From Flavobacteriales bacterium (GTDB lineage: Bacteria > Bacteroidota > Bacteroidia > Flavobacteriales_F > PHOS-HE28), in the NCBI GenBank assembly GCA_020635675.1, contig JACJZJ010000003.1:434001-498000 (forward strand): a stretch of 64,000 nucleotides of DNA. The letters are read 5' to 3'. Below, in pieces: positions 46,244 through 56,200 of this stretch; position 1 is the first letter of the stretch; every line of letters begins with the position of its first letter. The notes under the pieces are model-generated. The model ran no database searches, was not told the DNA's origin, and saw only the letters and a list, made by a program, of their open reading frames with translations. The position numbers and the translations under genes were made by a program.

Positions 46244-48634
46244 ATGCTCCCGATGCGCCACATTCTTCTCTTGGCGACCCTGAGCGGAGCGCATTGGCTT
46301 CCCGCCCAACTGGTCGTGACGAATACACAAACTCCGGCGCAGTTGGTGCAGAACGTTCTGTTGGGGAATGGCATCGTGGCCAACAACATCATGTTCAATG
46401 GCCTACCTGCGAACGCCGTCACGGAGCAGGTCGGCGAGTTCAACAGTACCAATGCCAACGTGGGGATAGCCTCGGGTTTGATCCTGGCAACGGGCAATGT
46501 GATGAACGCGCTGGGCCCGAACAACAGTGGCAGCAGCAGCCTGGGCGGGGGGAACCTCGGTCAGGGGGATCCCGATCTGCTGGCCTTGGCCCAATCGACC
46601 GGAACGAACGTCACCAGCATCAATGATGCGGCCGTCCTGGAGTTCGACTTCACGGTGACCGGCGATTCCCTGAAGTTCAACTTCGTGTTCGCATCGGACG
46701 AATACCTCGAGTTCGTCAACAGCATCAACGATGCATTCGGATTCTTCCTCAGCGGTCCGGGGATCAGCGGCCCATTTTCCAACAATGCCGCCAATATCGC
46801 ACTGATCCCGGGCACCACCATGCCGGTCACCATCAATTCGGTGAACGCCACTTCCAATTCGAGCTACTATGTGGACAACGGGAACGGGACCACGGCGCCC
46901 TACAACTCGGATCCGTACTACGTCCAATATGATGGTCTTACGGTCGTCATGACGGCGGCCGCACAGGTGATCTGCGGTGAGACCTATCACATCAAGCTCG
47001 TCGTGGGGGACGCGAACGATACCGTATGGGACAGCGCAGTGTTCCTCGAAGCGGGTAGTTTCCAAAGCAACGAGGTGACGCTGGCCTCGGAGATCGTCAC
47101 CGGTGGCGTGGATAGCCTTTTCTACGAGGGGTGCGGATCGGCCACGCTGTATCTCGTTCGGGGGGCACCGCTCACCGATCCCGATTCGGTGCGGTTGGTG
47201 ACCGCGGGCACGGCCACCGCGGGTGTGGACTACACCGTCGTTCCACCCATGCTGTACTTCGCGCCGGGCCAGGACACCATCGCATTCACTCTGGACGCGT
47301 TCTTCGACGGGGTCACCGAGGGTCAGGAATCGATCGTCCTGTTCGCGATCCATGAAGGGAATTGCGGGATCGATACCGCGGAGGTGGAGATCCTGATCGA
47401 GGAACCGCCTCCGATCGATGTGGTGCTCAGCAATGGTGTCACGGTCATCTGCGGTGACAGTGCGCTGATCACGGCCACTGTCACGGGTGGTTTCGGATCC
47501 TATTACCTCGATTGGGACCAGGGTGTTCCCGATGGTATCTACAGCGGTTGGGTGGCCCCCTTGCAGACGACGACCTACTCGTTGACCGTCACGGACGATT
47601 GCGGCGTGGTGAGCAGCACGGAGAGCGTTACCATCAATGTGCCCATACCACCGCCGTTGGTGGTCCAGGCGCTGCCTGACATCGTGGTCCACTGCCCCGA
47701 GACCGGTGTCACGCTACAAGCCCAGGTGCAGGGTGGGGACCCCGGTTACACCTACCTCTGGAGCAACGGTTTGGGAACGGCGGACACGGCCCATGTCGCG
47801 CCGGCCGCGACGCAGAGCTATTCCGTGACCGTCACCGACGTATGCGGTCGCGACACATCCGATGTGGTGACGGTGACCGTGGCCTACGATACCGTGGAGG
47901 TCCGTATCGCACCGGACACCACCATCTGCATCAACGATACGATCGTCCTGTGGGCTTTGGCCTCCAGGGGGTGGGGGGGGTACCAGTACCTCTGGGACCT
48001 GGGCAACACCGCGGACAGCCTGCCCGTCTGGCCGCAGCACAACACGATCTATGCGGTAACGGTGACCGACGGTTGTGGCATATCGGCCATGGACCAGGCT
48101 GGTGTGGGTGTGAACGCGCCGATGGCCGCGTTCGCCTGGGATGGCACTACATGGGTGAACAATTTCCCGATCGCATTCCTGGACCAAAGTTCCGGTGCCA
48201 CCAGCTGGTCCTGGGATTTTGGCTGGCCGGGTTTGACCAGCACCGAGCAATTCCCACATCCGATCTATCCGGAGCCCGGTCAGTTCGATGTGATGCTGGC
48301 CATCGTGGACACCCTCGGCTGCAGGGACACGACCTATCGCACGATCACGGTCAAGCCGGAGTTCGAAATGTACATCCCGAACAGCTTCACACCCAACGGG
48401 GACGGGATCAACGACCTTTTCCGACCATCGGTCATCGGAGTGCGCGAATACCGGATGCGCATCTTCGATCGCTGGGGAGAGCTCCTGTTCGAAAGCGAGG
48501 ATCCGAACGAGACCTGGGATGGAGGATACGCTGGTTCCATGGTCCCATCGGGGGTGTATGTCTACCAGTACCGGGTGAAGGCCTTGGTGGGTGAGGTTGA
48601 AAGCGGGACAGGCACCCTTACCGTGCTGCATTGA
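46244..48634 (+). CDS. Choice-of-anchor-L protein with CHU_C (gliding-type) C-terminus
   Basis: This 796-residue exported surface protein has the signal peptide MLPMRHILLLATLSGAHWLPAQ. The frame is open upstream to 46088 but would then overlap priA. A choice-of-anchor L domain spans about residues 26-275 (NTQTPAQLVQNVLLGNG, GLILATGNV, FNFVFASDEYLEFV, FGFFLSGPG, ETYHIKLVVGDAND). A Calx-beta-like segment (GTATAGVDYTVVPPMLYF) and several PKD/Ig-like beta segments follow. A PKD-like stretch (TSWSWDFGWPG) precedes the terminal CHU_C domain (FTPNGDGINDLF, IFDRWGELLFESED, PSGVYVYQYRVKAL; about 706-796). CHU_C is a type B T9SS signal, unlike the type A domains of the other cargo here. It is a likely adhesin. 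A -7-like TAATTTG is at 46230-46236. Confidence 0.88.
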   Translation: MLPMRHILLLATLSGAHWLPAQLVVTNTQTPAQLVQNVLLGNGIVANNIMFNGLPANAVTEQVGEFNSTNANVGIASGLILATGNVMNALGPNNSGSSSLGGGNLGQGDPDLLALAQSTGTNVTSINDAAVLEFDFTVTGDSLKFNFVFASDEYLEFVNSINDAFGFFLSGPGISGPFSNNAANIALIPGTTMPVTINSVNATSNSSYYVDNGNGTTAPYNSDPYYVQYDGLTVVMTAAAQVICGETYHIKLVVGDANDTVWDSAVFLEAGSFQSNEVTLASEIVTGGVDSLFYEGCGSATLYLVRGAPLTDPDSVRLVTAGTATAGVDYTVVPPMLYFAPGQDTIAFTLDAFFDGVTEGQESIVLFAIHEGNCGIDTAEVEILIEEPPPIDVVLSNGVTVICGDSALITATVTGGFGSYYLDWDQGVPDGIYSGWVAPLQTTTYSLTVTDDCGVVSSTESVTINVPIPPPLVVQALPDIVVHCPETGVTLQAQVQGGDPGYTYLWSNGLGTADTAHVAPAATQSYSVTVTDVCGRDTSDVVTVTVAYDTVEVRIAPDTTICINDTIVLWALASRGWGGYQYLWDLGNTADSLPVWPQHNTIYAVTVTDGCGISAMDQAGVGVNAPMAAFAWDGTTWVNNFPIAFLDQSSGATSWSWDFGWPGLTSTEQFPHPIYPEPGQFDVMLAIVDTLGCRDTTYRTITVKPEFEMYIPNSFTPNGDGINDLFRPSVIGVREYRMRIFDRWGELLFESEDPNETWDGGYAGSMVPSGVYVYQYRVKALVGEVESGTGTLTVLH

Positions 48635-48736
48635 TCGTGCTCGGACCTGTATATCCCCGACACCATTGTCCCGGACGCAGGCAACATCTTTCCGGCGAAG
48701 GGTGTCTTCAAGATGGAACACGGCGCCTCACGAGCC

Positions 48737-48877
48737 ATGTCGATCAAGAAGACCAACAAAAAGAAGACCGACGCCCCCCTTTACGACCTGAGCACCCCGC
48801 TCTGGGACAAGTACTACCGGGAGGTCCGCCGTTCGGTCCGGTTCCCCAGGTACTATAAGAAAGTGCTGAATTGGTGA
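48737..48877 (+). CDS. Small basic protein (46 aa), uncharacterised
   Basis: ATG 48737 opens a 46-codon frame: MSIKKTNKKKTDAPLYDLST, then a middle part with LWDKYYREVRRSVRFP, ending RYYKKVLNW. An in-frame ATG at 48713 would add eight residues. It is very basic, with a lysine cluster at the N-terminus and several aromatic residues in the second half. No signal peptide or membrane segment is seen. The gene fits the space between two secreted protein genes on the same strand, and a promoter box follows its stop. The mixture of charged and aromatic residues looks selected rather than random, but I recognise no family. Confidence 0.5.
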   Translation: MSIKKTNKKKTDAPLYDLSTPLWDKYYREVRRSVRFPRYYKKVLNW

Positions 48878-48894
48878 GCGGGGCAAAGGCGATC

Positions 48895-48902
48895 TATCTT
48901 TC
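48895..48902 (+). promoter_or_regulatory. -7-like promoter box of the lysyl-oxidase-like gene
   Basis: TATCTTTC matches TAnnTTTG at seven of eight bases and lies 23 bases before ATG 48926. Confidence 0.45.
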
Positions 48903-48925
48903 CGCCTTACCTGCCCCTTCCCAAC

Positions 48926-51643
48926 ATGAGAACCGCTCACTCGCTGCTCCTGGCCATGGTGTTCGGGAGCGCGAACCTTCAAGCCCAGACGGGAGCATCC
49001 TGTGATCAGGCCGTTCCGGTCGGTACAGGTGTGCATACGGCACCCGCGGATGACTACTGGTATCTATTCACGGTGCAGGCCACTGGTGAGTACACCGCCT
49101 CGACCTGCGGGCTCAGTTCCTGTGACACCAAGCTTTGGGCCTACGATCATTGCACGGGTCTTGTCGTCAATGAGCAAGGGCTGAACGCGCTGGCATACAA
49201 CGACGACGCCTGCAACCTGCAGTCCACGATCACCATGGACCTGAGCGCAGGACAGGAGATCTACATCCGTGTTGGGGACTATCAGAACGCTTGCGCCGGG
49301 GACACCGTGATCTGGGAATTGACCGCCAATCTGCCACCACCGCCACCGCTGTGTGCCGCGAACGAAGTACCCGTGCAGGTCAACATCGTTCCGGACAACT
49401 ATCCGAACGAGATCAGCTGGGACCTGACGCTCGCCGATGGCACGGTGATCATGAGCGGCGGCTCGTCCGGTCAGAGCACCTGCGTGGATACCTCGCAATG
49501 TATCGTGTTCACCATCCACGATACGTATGGGGACGGCATATTCGCGCCTGGCGGGTATTGGATCTACTATGATGGTCAGTTCGTGGCACATGGCTACAAC
49601 TACGGGCATGAGGACCGGGTGGAGATGCACTGCCCGCCAGGGTTCAGTTGCGGCACGGGGGATCCGGTCGTGGAAGGACAACATACCGCACCGAACGCGG
49701 ATTATTGGTACACGTTCGTGCCGGCAGTGAACGGGCTCTATCTGATCACGACCTGTGGTCTTGCGAACTGCGATACCCGTCTTTGGGTGTACGACCATTG
49801 CACCGACCTGATCTGGGACCAGACGAACATCGGGACGCTCAACTATGATGACAATGGAGGGGGGTGCGGACCACAGGCCCAGGTTCACGCCATGCTGCAG
49901 GCAGGACAGACCTATTACATCCGGGTGGGTGATTCCGGCGGAGCCTGCGGTGGGATGCCGATCGACTGGTCCATTACCTACGAGGGGCCGATCAGCGGAT
50001 GCACCGACCCGACCGCCTGCAACTACGACCCGCTCGCATCACTGGACGATGGAAGTTGCATCCCCTGGGGTTCGCCGGATTGCACCATGGGCCCCGATCT
50101 GATCGTCTTGAGCAACGACCTTCAGAACTCCATCTATGCCAGCACGATGGTGGTGAACGCGAACGATTGCTACATCAGCGAGGGATGCTTGTCGGGCTAT
50201 GGCTCGCGCGACCTTGTCCGCTTCACTACGCACATCCAGAACATCGGCACCACGGACTACTTCATCGGGAATCCTACGGACAACCCGGACCAGTTCGTCT
50301 GGGGTCCATGTCACAATCATTGGCACTACCAGGGCTATGCGGAATACCTGCTCTACGACAGCACCGGACAGCAGTTGGCCCAGGGCTTCAAGAACGGCTT
50401 TTGCGTGCTGGACCTTGAATGCAGCAATGGCGGTTCGGCACAGTTCGGATGTGCCAACATGGGCATCTCGATGGGATGCGGGGACATCTACGGCAGCGGG
50501 CTGGCCTGCCAGTGGATCGATGTGACCGGTGTGCCGGACGGTCGCTACACCCTCGTGGTGCGGACCAACTGGGATGGTGATCCGGATGCTTTGGGGCGCT
50601 ATGAACTGGACCACAACAACAACTGGGCCCAGGCCTGCATCCAGATCAGCCACACACCGAACATCACCGTGGCGCTCGATCCGAACTGCACACCGTACGT
50701 CGATTGTCTGGGAGAGATCTATGGAAGCGCTCAGTTCGATTGTGAGGGTGTTTGTGCGGGGACCCGGCTCATCGGCGACCTGGACATGGACCAGGACAAC
50801 GACTTCGTGGACGCCCAGGCCTATGTGGACGGCATTTTGGACGGCAGTCTTCAGGTGGCGCCCTGCACCGATACGGACAATGACGGAGAGCTGACCGTGA
50901 CGGACGTATCGAACGTGGCACATTGCCAGCTTGCCCAGATCGGTGGGGATCCCCAGGAGATCGATGACCTCTGCACGTTCCCGGTCCTGGCTTTCACGGA
51001 CATCTTCGACACGGTGACCTTCACGATCGGCCACCTCGATCCCGTGCAACAATACCTGGACGTATACATCCGGAACCCGAACCGCAAGCAGATCGGCTAC
51101 GAGTTCACCATGAGCGGGCTGACCATCACCGGTGTCGACAATCTCTACAACAACCTGGCCTACCCGATCACACCGGCGTTCAATGCTGTTTCCTCGCATA
51201 TCATGGGTGTGTCCTTCGTCGATTCGCTCATCGACCGGAACAATGTGTTCGTACCGTTGTGCCGCATCCACTACTTGTCGCCCGCCCCGACCATATGCAT
51301 CGACCAGGTGATCGATGTGGTGAACGAGGACCATCATGCCCCACTGACCTTCCTCGAGGATGCCTGCATCGCGATCACCGGTCTGGCGGCGCGTTCCCGC
51401 GATTCCGGGGTTTCGGTCTATCCCGATCCGTTCCGCAACACTGCCTGGTTCGTGTATCCACCCGTGCCTGGAGGCACCATCGATGTGGAGATGACCGATG
51501 TCCAGGGGCGCATCGTTCGTACCCATCATGGCCCTGCGGACGGTCAGTTCACCATGGACGGTTCCAGCCTTGCGCCGGGGACCTACCTCTATCGGGTCAA
51601 AGGCAGCGTGACCGCCGAGGGGCGATTGGTCCACGAACGATAG
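48926..51643 (+). CDS. T9SS-secreted protein with lysyl oxidase (LOX) domain
   Basis: This 905-residue exported protein has the signal peptide MRTAHSLLLAMVFGSANLQAQ. Two PPC-like modules lie at about residues 24-135 and 247-357 (SSCDTKLWAYDHC, ANCDTRLWVYDHC), separated by a glycine-rich sandwich. A short GCTDPTACNYDP motif comes next. Residues ~388-575 match the catalytic domain of animal lysyl oxidase: PDLIVLSND, CHNHWH (copper-ligand histidines 463, 465, 467), FKNGFCVLDLEC (Lys 489), MGCGDIYGSGLACQWIDVT (Tyr 522), then VPDGRYTLVV. Lys 489 and Tyr 522 align with the pair forming the LTQ cofactor. A dockerin-like pair of calcium loops follows (GDLDMDQDNDF near 617, DTDNDGELTV near 649). The type A sorting domain (VYPDPFRN) starts near 830. 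It probably oxidises primary amines on extracellular protein or polyamine substrates; this is inferred. Confidence 0.88.
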   Translation: MRTAHSLLLAMVFGSANLQAQTGASCDQAVPVGTGVHTAPADDYWYLFTVQATGEYTASTCGLSSCDTKLWAYDHCTGLVVNEQGLNALAYNDDACNLQSTITMDLSAGQEIYIRVGDYQNACAGDTVIWELTANLPPPPPLCAANEVPVQVNIVPDNYPNEISWDLTLADGTVIMSGGSSGQSTCVDTSQCIVFTIHDTYGDGIFAPGGYWIYYDGQFVAHGYNYGHEDRVEMHCPPGFSCGTGDPVVEGQHTAPNADYWYTFVPAVNGLYLITTCGLANCDTRLWVYDHCTDLIWDQTNIGTLNYDDNGGGCGPQAQVHAMLQAGQTYYIRVGDSGGACGGMPIDWSITYEGPISGCTDPTACNYDPLASLDDGSCIPWGSPDCTMGPDLIVLSNDLQNSIYASTMVVNANDCYISEGCLSGYGSRDLVRFTTHIQNIGTTDYFIGNPTDNPDQFVWGPCHNHWHYQGYAEYLLYDSTGQQLAQGFKNGFCVLDLECSNGGSAQFGCANMGISMGCGDIYGSGLACQWIDVTGVPDGRYTLVVRTNWDGDPDALGRYELDHNNNWAQACIQISHTPNITVALDPNCTPYVDCLGEIYGSAQFDCEGVCAGTRLIGDLDMDQDNDFVDAQAYVDGILDGSLQVAPCTDTDNDGELTVTDVSNVAHCQLAQIGGDPQEIDDLCTFPVLAFTDIFDTVTFTIGHLDPVQQYLDVYIRNPNRKQIGYEFTMSGLTITGVDNLYNNLAYPITPAFNAVSSHIMGVSFVDSLIDRNNVFVPLCRIHYLSPAPTICIDQVIDVVNEDHHAPLTFLEDACIAITGLAARSRDSGVSVYPDPFRNTAWFVYPPVPGGTIDVEMTDVQGRIVRTHHGPADGQFTMDGSSLAPGTYLYRVKGSVTAEGRLVHER

Positions 51644-51775
51644 GGCGACGGGCCTTGTGCGATGGGCCTCAGGGTATTGTGCCCTTGGAATGTTGAAAAG
51701 TGGATGCGGACAGGCCGGAGCCCCCGGCGGGTGGCAGTTAATTTCGCCAGCTGTCAAGGGTTGAATCCTACTATC

Positions 51776-52681
51776 ATGTCATTGATCAGAACCACGCGGA
51801 ACACGGCCATGTTGGTCCTTCTTGCCGCCTTGGCGGGTTGCGGTGAAGGGGGCGGGCAGGGTTCGGATAACGCGGAGAACGCCGACACCCTGAAGACGGG
51901 GACGGAGAATGGAGGTGGTGTATTGAACGTGGCCGGCAAGATGTTCAGCATCCCGTCGCCCACCACCACTGCCATGCTGCTCCGACGCTCTGGCGCGGAG
52001 TATCGGGCCGATCTCATGGCCGATGCCGCCAAGGTGGACATGCTCACCTCCCGCGTCGGTCAGGCGCTTGCGATGGGGGCTTTCGGGGCCGATCTGGCCT
52101 ACGCCACGATGAACCAGGACCCTGTGAAAGGGGCGGACATGCTCAAGGCCATCGAGGTGTTGCGCGAGAAGCTCGGGCTGACCCATGCTTTCGGTCCGGG
52201 GCTTCTGGAACGCTGCCGGAAGAATATCGACCGACAGGATAGTCTGCTGCGGCTCAGTGGAGAAGCTTTCCGGGCCGCTGACCGGTATATGAAGAACGAC
52301 GGCAGTGAGGACCTCTCGGCGCTCGTGCTTACGGGTGGGTGGATCGAGTCCCTGCATTTGTCCGCCGATTTCGCACGATCGGACCCCAACGGTGAAATGG
52401 CGATCCAGATCGGAAGCGAAAAGAACACCCTGGCGGATCTGATCGCCATGTTGGAGGCAGCCGATCGTGAAAAGGCCTGTGCGGCCTTGTGCGGGGACCT
52501 GCGCACATTGCAACAGGCATTCGCTGCGATCCAAATGGACTACAAGTACGAGGAGCCGGTAACCGACCCCCAGAAGCGCATCACCTACATCAACAGCAAC
52601 ACCAAGGTCACCATCACCGCTGAACAGATCGCTACGATCGGCGAACAGGTGACCGCGCTGCGTAACAAGTACATGATCTGA
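51776..52681 (+). CDS. Uncharacterised lipoprotein (301 aa)
   Basis: From ATG 51776 the protein begins MSLIRTTRNTAMLVLLAALAGCG, with the lipobox LAGC and the acylated Cys at residue 22. The frame is open to 51662, but the lipoprotein signal fixes the start. The mature part has a flexible acidic linker (GSDNAENADTLKTGTENGG), then a mostly helical body (RADLMADAAKVDMLTSRVGQ, MLKAIEVLREKLGLTH, LLERCRKNIDRQDSLLRL). No catalytic motif is seen. A -7-like TAATTTCG lies at 51739-51746. The next gene starts two bases after its stop, so the two are very likely co-transcribed. Helical lipoproteins of this size are common in Bacteroidota, but I do not recognise a named family. Confidence 0.75.
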   Translation: MSLIRTTRNTAMLVLLAALAGCGEGGGQGSDNAENADTLKTGTENGGGVLNVAGKMFSIPSPTTTAMLLRRSGAEYRADLMADAAKVDMLTSRVGQALAMGAFGADLAYATMNQDPVKGADMLKAIEVLREKLGLTHAFGPGLLERCRKNIDRQDSLLRLSGEAFRAADRYMKNDGSEDLSALVLTGGWIESLHLSADFARSDPNGEMAIQIGSEKNTLADLIAMLEAADREKACAALCGDLRTLQQAFAAIQMDYKYEEPVTDPQKRITYINSNTKVTITAEQIATIGEQVTALRNKYMI

Positions 52682-52683
52682 CC

Positions 52684-53109
52684 ATGAGAAACCTCCTGTT
52701 CCGGTCCGCGTTGGTCGCGGTGGTCCTGATCGGGGGCCAGGCAAGGGCCCAGAACGTGTGCGACACCATCGCCAACATCTGCAGCAAGCATATCACCCAA
52801 GAGTACATCCCGGACGGGCAGTTCTACCGGGCCTTATTGTACCAGGACGAGATCGCCGAGTTCGACATGACCCTCTTCGGTGGCATCACGTACCGCATCG
52901 CCGCATGCACCGGTCTCTCGGATGGGGCTCTGCAATTCTCCGTGTACGACAAGCAGCACAATCTGCTTTTCACGAACCGGGAGCACGACAATGATCCGTA
53001 CTGGGACCTTGCCGTGGCCAATACCATCGACGTTTCCGTTGAAGCACAACTGGACCGCACCAAGGCCGGTTCGGGTTGTGCCGTCCTGTTGATCGGCTTC
53101 AAACAATAG
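52684..53109 (+). CDS. Small exported protein (141 aa), unknown function
   Basis: The protein begins with a signal peptide (MRNLLFRSALVAVVLIGGQARAQ). The mature part of about 118 residues looks like a single beta-sandwich: FYRALLYQDEIAEFDMTLFGGITYRIAAC, LQFSVYDKQHNLLFTNREHDNDPYWD, TIDVSVEAQLDR, GCAVLLIGFKQ. There is no T9SS sorting domain, so it is probably periplasmic. It begins two bases after the lipoprotein stop, and the pair likely works together in the envelope. The sandwich resembles ligand-free PPC-type folds, but no family can be named with confidence. Confidence 0.72.
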   Translation: MRNLLFRSALVAVVLIGGQARAQNVCDTIANICSKHITQEYIPDGQFYRALLYQDEIAEFDMTLFGGITYRIAACTGLSDGALQFSVYDKQHNLLFTNREHDNDPYWDLAVANTIDVSVEAQLDRTKAGSGCAVLLIGFKQ

Positions 53110-53200
53110 GGCGCGCGCGACCGGGTATAACCTTCGGAGGTCCTTCGCGTTCAAAAGCCCGTTCTGGTCCCCGGACACTGTGCCGGGGAACGGGTGTTCC

Positions 53201-56200
53201 ATGAGCGAGAAGATCCTTCAGGCCCTGCTGCGTTTGTTCGCCATCCTGGCGAACACGGATCGATCGACATCACCCGGTGGGCGAACGGGCCGTGGGATCC
53301 TGGAGCGTTTCCTTCACCAGCAGTTCAGTCCCGAGTTCGTCGCCCTGCACATGGCCACCTTCGACCGTTACGTGGAGGAGTTCCATGGTGGTGCGCGGAA
53401 GGACGGTCGCAAGCGCACTTCCCTGAACTCGGTCAAGGTCCTGAAGATCTGCGTGCAGGTCAATGAGGAGTTGAACCAGCGCCAGAAGTTCGTTGTGCTG
53501 GTCCACCTGCTCGAGTTCATCCTCGCGAACGATGAGGTGACCGACCAGGAGCATGAGTTCGTCAGGACCGTAGCGGAAACGTTCAACGTCGGACCGGAGG
53601 AGTTCACGCGCTGTCTGGCGTTCGTGGACCACCGGGCCAGGGCGCGGGAGGATTCGCCGCATTTGCTCTATGTGGATGCCGCTACATCGGCGGAAATGGA
53701 ACAGGCGAGGCATTTGCATGCCCATGGACTTCATGGTGAAGTAAGGGTGCTGCACATTCCGAGCGTGGACCTCTATATCGCGCGCTACCTCGGCACGGAC
53801 CGCATTCTGCTGAACGGCCAGGTGATGGGCAACGACCATCACTACGTGCTTTCGAACGGAGCCTCCTTGCGACCGCCCGAGGGAAGGCCCATCTATTACA
53901 GCGACATACTCGGGAGTTTCATGCGCGAACGCGCCCAACAACGCATCGTGTTCAAGGCGGAACGGATCGGCTATCGTTTCCCGAACGGTCGAAGAGGGCT
54001 GCATGATCTTGATCTGGTGGAGACCTCAGGCAAGCTGATCGGTATCATGGGTGGCAGCGGCTCCGGAAAGAGCACCCTGCTCAACGTCTTGAACGGGAAC
54101 CTGTTACCCTCCGAGGGTCACGTGACCATCAATGGTATCGATGTGCATCGGGAGGCCGACCGGATACGCGGGGTGATCGGACATGTCAGTCAGGACGATC
54201 TGCTGATCGAGGAACTTTCCGTCTTCCAGAACCTGTTCTACAACGCCAAGCTCTGTTTCGGCGACCTGAACGATGCCAGCATCACCGAGCGTGTACTGAA
54301 ACTGCTGCATACGCTCGGTCTGTTCGATATCAAGGACCTGCGTGTCGGCAGCACCCTGGATAAGACGATCAGTGGGGGCCAACGGAAGCGATTGAACATC
54401 GCCTTGGAACTGATCCGTGAACCGAGCGTGCTGTTCGTGGACGAACCGACATCGGGGCTGAGCTCCCGTGACTCGGAGCACATCATGGACCTGCTCAAGG
54501 AACTTGCCTTGAAGGGGCGCATCGTTTTCGTGGTCATCCACCAGCCCTCGTCGGACATATTCAAGCTCTTCGACCGCCTGCTCCTGATCGATCAGGAAGG
54601 GTATCCGGTCTACTATGGCGATCCGGTCGAGGCGGTGGTGTATTTCAAACGGGTGACCGGACAGGTCAACTGCGATGTCGGACAGTGCAACGCCTGCGGG
54701 AACGTGAACCCCGAGCAGATCTTCAACATCCTGGAGGCCAGGTTGGTGGATGAATACGGGAACGAGACGGACCAGCGGCGGATCGGCCCAGAGGCCTGGA
54801 ACGAGGTCTTCCGGGCGCAAATGGAAGGTCGGATGGCCCTGGCCCAGGAGGAACGCTCCGTGCCGAAGAGCACATTCCGCGCACCCGGCTGGTGGCGTCA
54901 GCTCAAGGTCTATTTCAAACGCGACCTTCTGGCCAAACTGGCCAACCGTCAGTATGTCCTCATCAACATGATCGAGGCACCTGCCCTGGCGTTCATCATG
55001 GCCTTCTTCCTCCGCTACCACAAAGTGGCGCACGATGCCACGGGCGGCTATGTGTTCCGCACCAACACGAACGTCCCGCAATACCTGTTCATTGCCGTGA
55101 TCGTCGCGCTGTTCCTGGGTCTGACGGTGGCCGCCGAGGAGATCATCCGTGACCGTCGGATACTTCAACGCGAGAAGTTCCTTGCACTAAGTTGGTCGAG
55201 CTACCTCACCAGCAAGGTGGGCATCCTGTTCATGATCTCCGCCGTACAGTCGCTCTTGTTCGTTCTGGTGGGTAGCCTGCTGTTGAACATACACGGCATG
55301 GGGTTCATGCATTGGGCCGTCCTGTTCAGCACGAGCTGTTTCGCCAACGTGCTCGGACTGAACGTCAGTGCAAGTTTCAATTCGGCGAAGGTGATCTACA
55401 TCATGATCCCGGTACTGATCATCCCGCAGCTGTTGTTCAGCGGCATCATTGTCAAATTCGACAAGCTGCACCCTTTCTTCGCCTCCGAGAAACATGTGCC
55501 CTGGATCGGCAACATCATGGCGAGCCGCTGGGCGTATGAAGCACTGGCGGTCACCCAGTTCAAGGAGAACGCATACGAGCGCATCTTCTTTCCGTTCGAT
55601 CAGCGCATGCGCACGGCCAACTGGAAGAAGGATCTCTGGGTGAAGGAACTGCAACACAGGATCGACCGGATCGATCGCGAACTGAAGGGGAGGGAGGATG
55701 CCGCGGAACTTTCCTACGATCTTGCCCTTGTTCGGCACGAACTGGGCCGGGAGTCGCGCGATCTGGAAGGGTTCGGTACCCTTGCGCCGGAGCGCCTCAT
55801 GCCGGCCACGGTGAACGATAGTGCTTTGCACGTCCTTCGTGACGAGCTCAGGGTGCTCACGAACCACTATCGACGGCTTTACAAGGAGGCCGAGCAGGAG
55901 AAGGAGCGCATCATCGCCGCAATGACGGCGTCGCCTGAACTGCGGGCGGACTATTTCACCTTGCTCAATGCATACAGGAACGATGACCTGGCGGACGTGG
56001 TGACCAACAAGAACGATGTGGACCTGATCGCGGAGGCGGACGGCGAACTGGTCCAGAAGAGCGACCCCATCTACGTGGAACCCCGGGGCAGGGGGTTCTT
56101 CGGTGCCCAGTTCTATGCGCCCGCGAAATACACCCTGGGCCTGCGCATTCCCACGTTCTGGGCGAACATCCTGGTATTGTGGGTGATGTCCGCATTGCTT

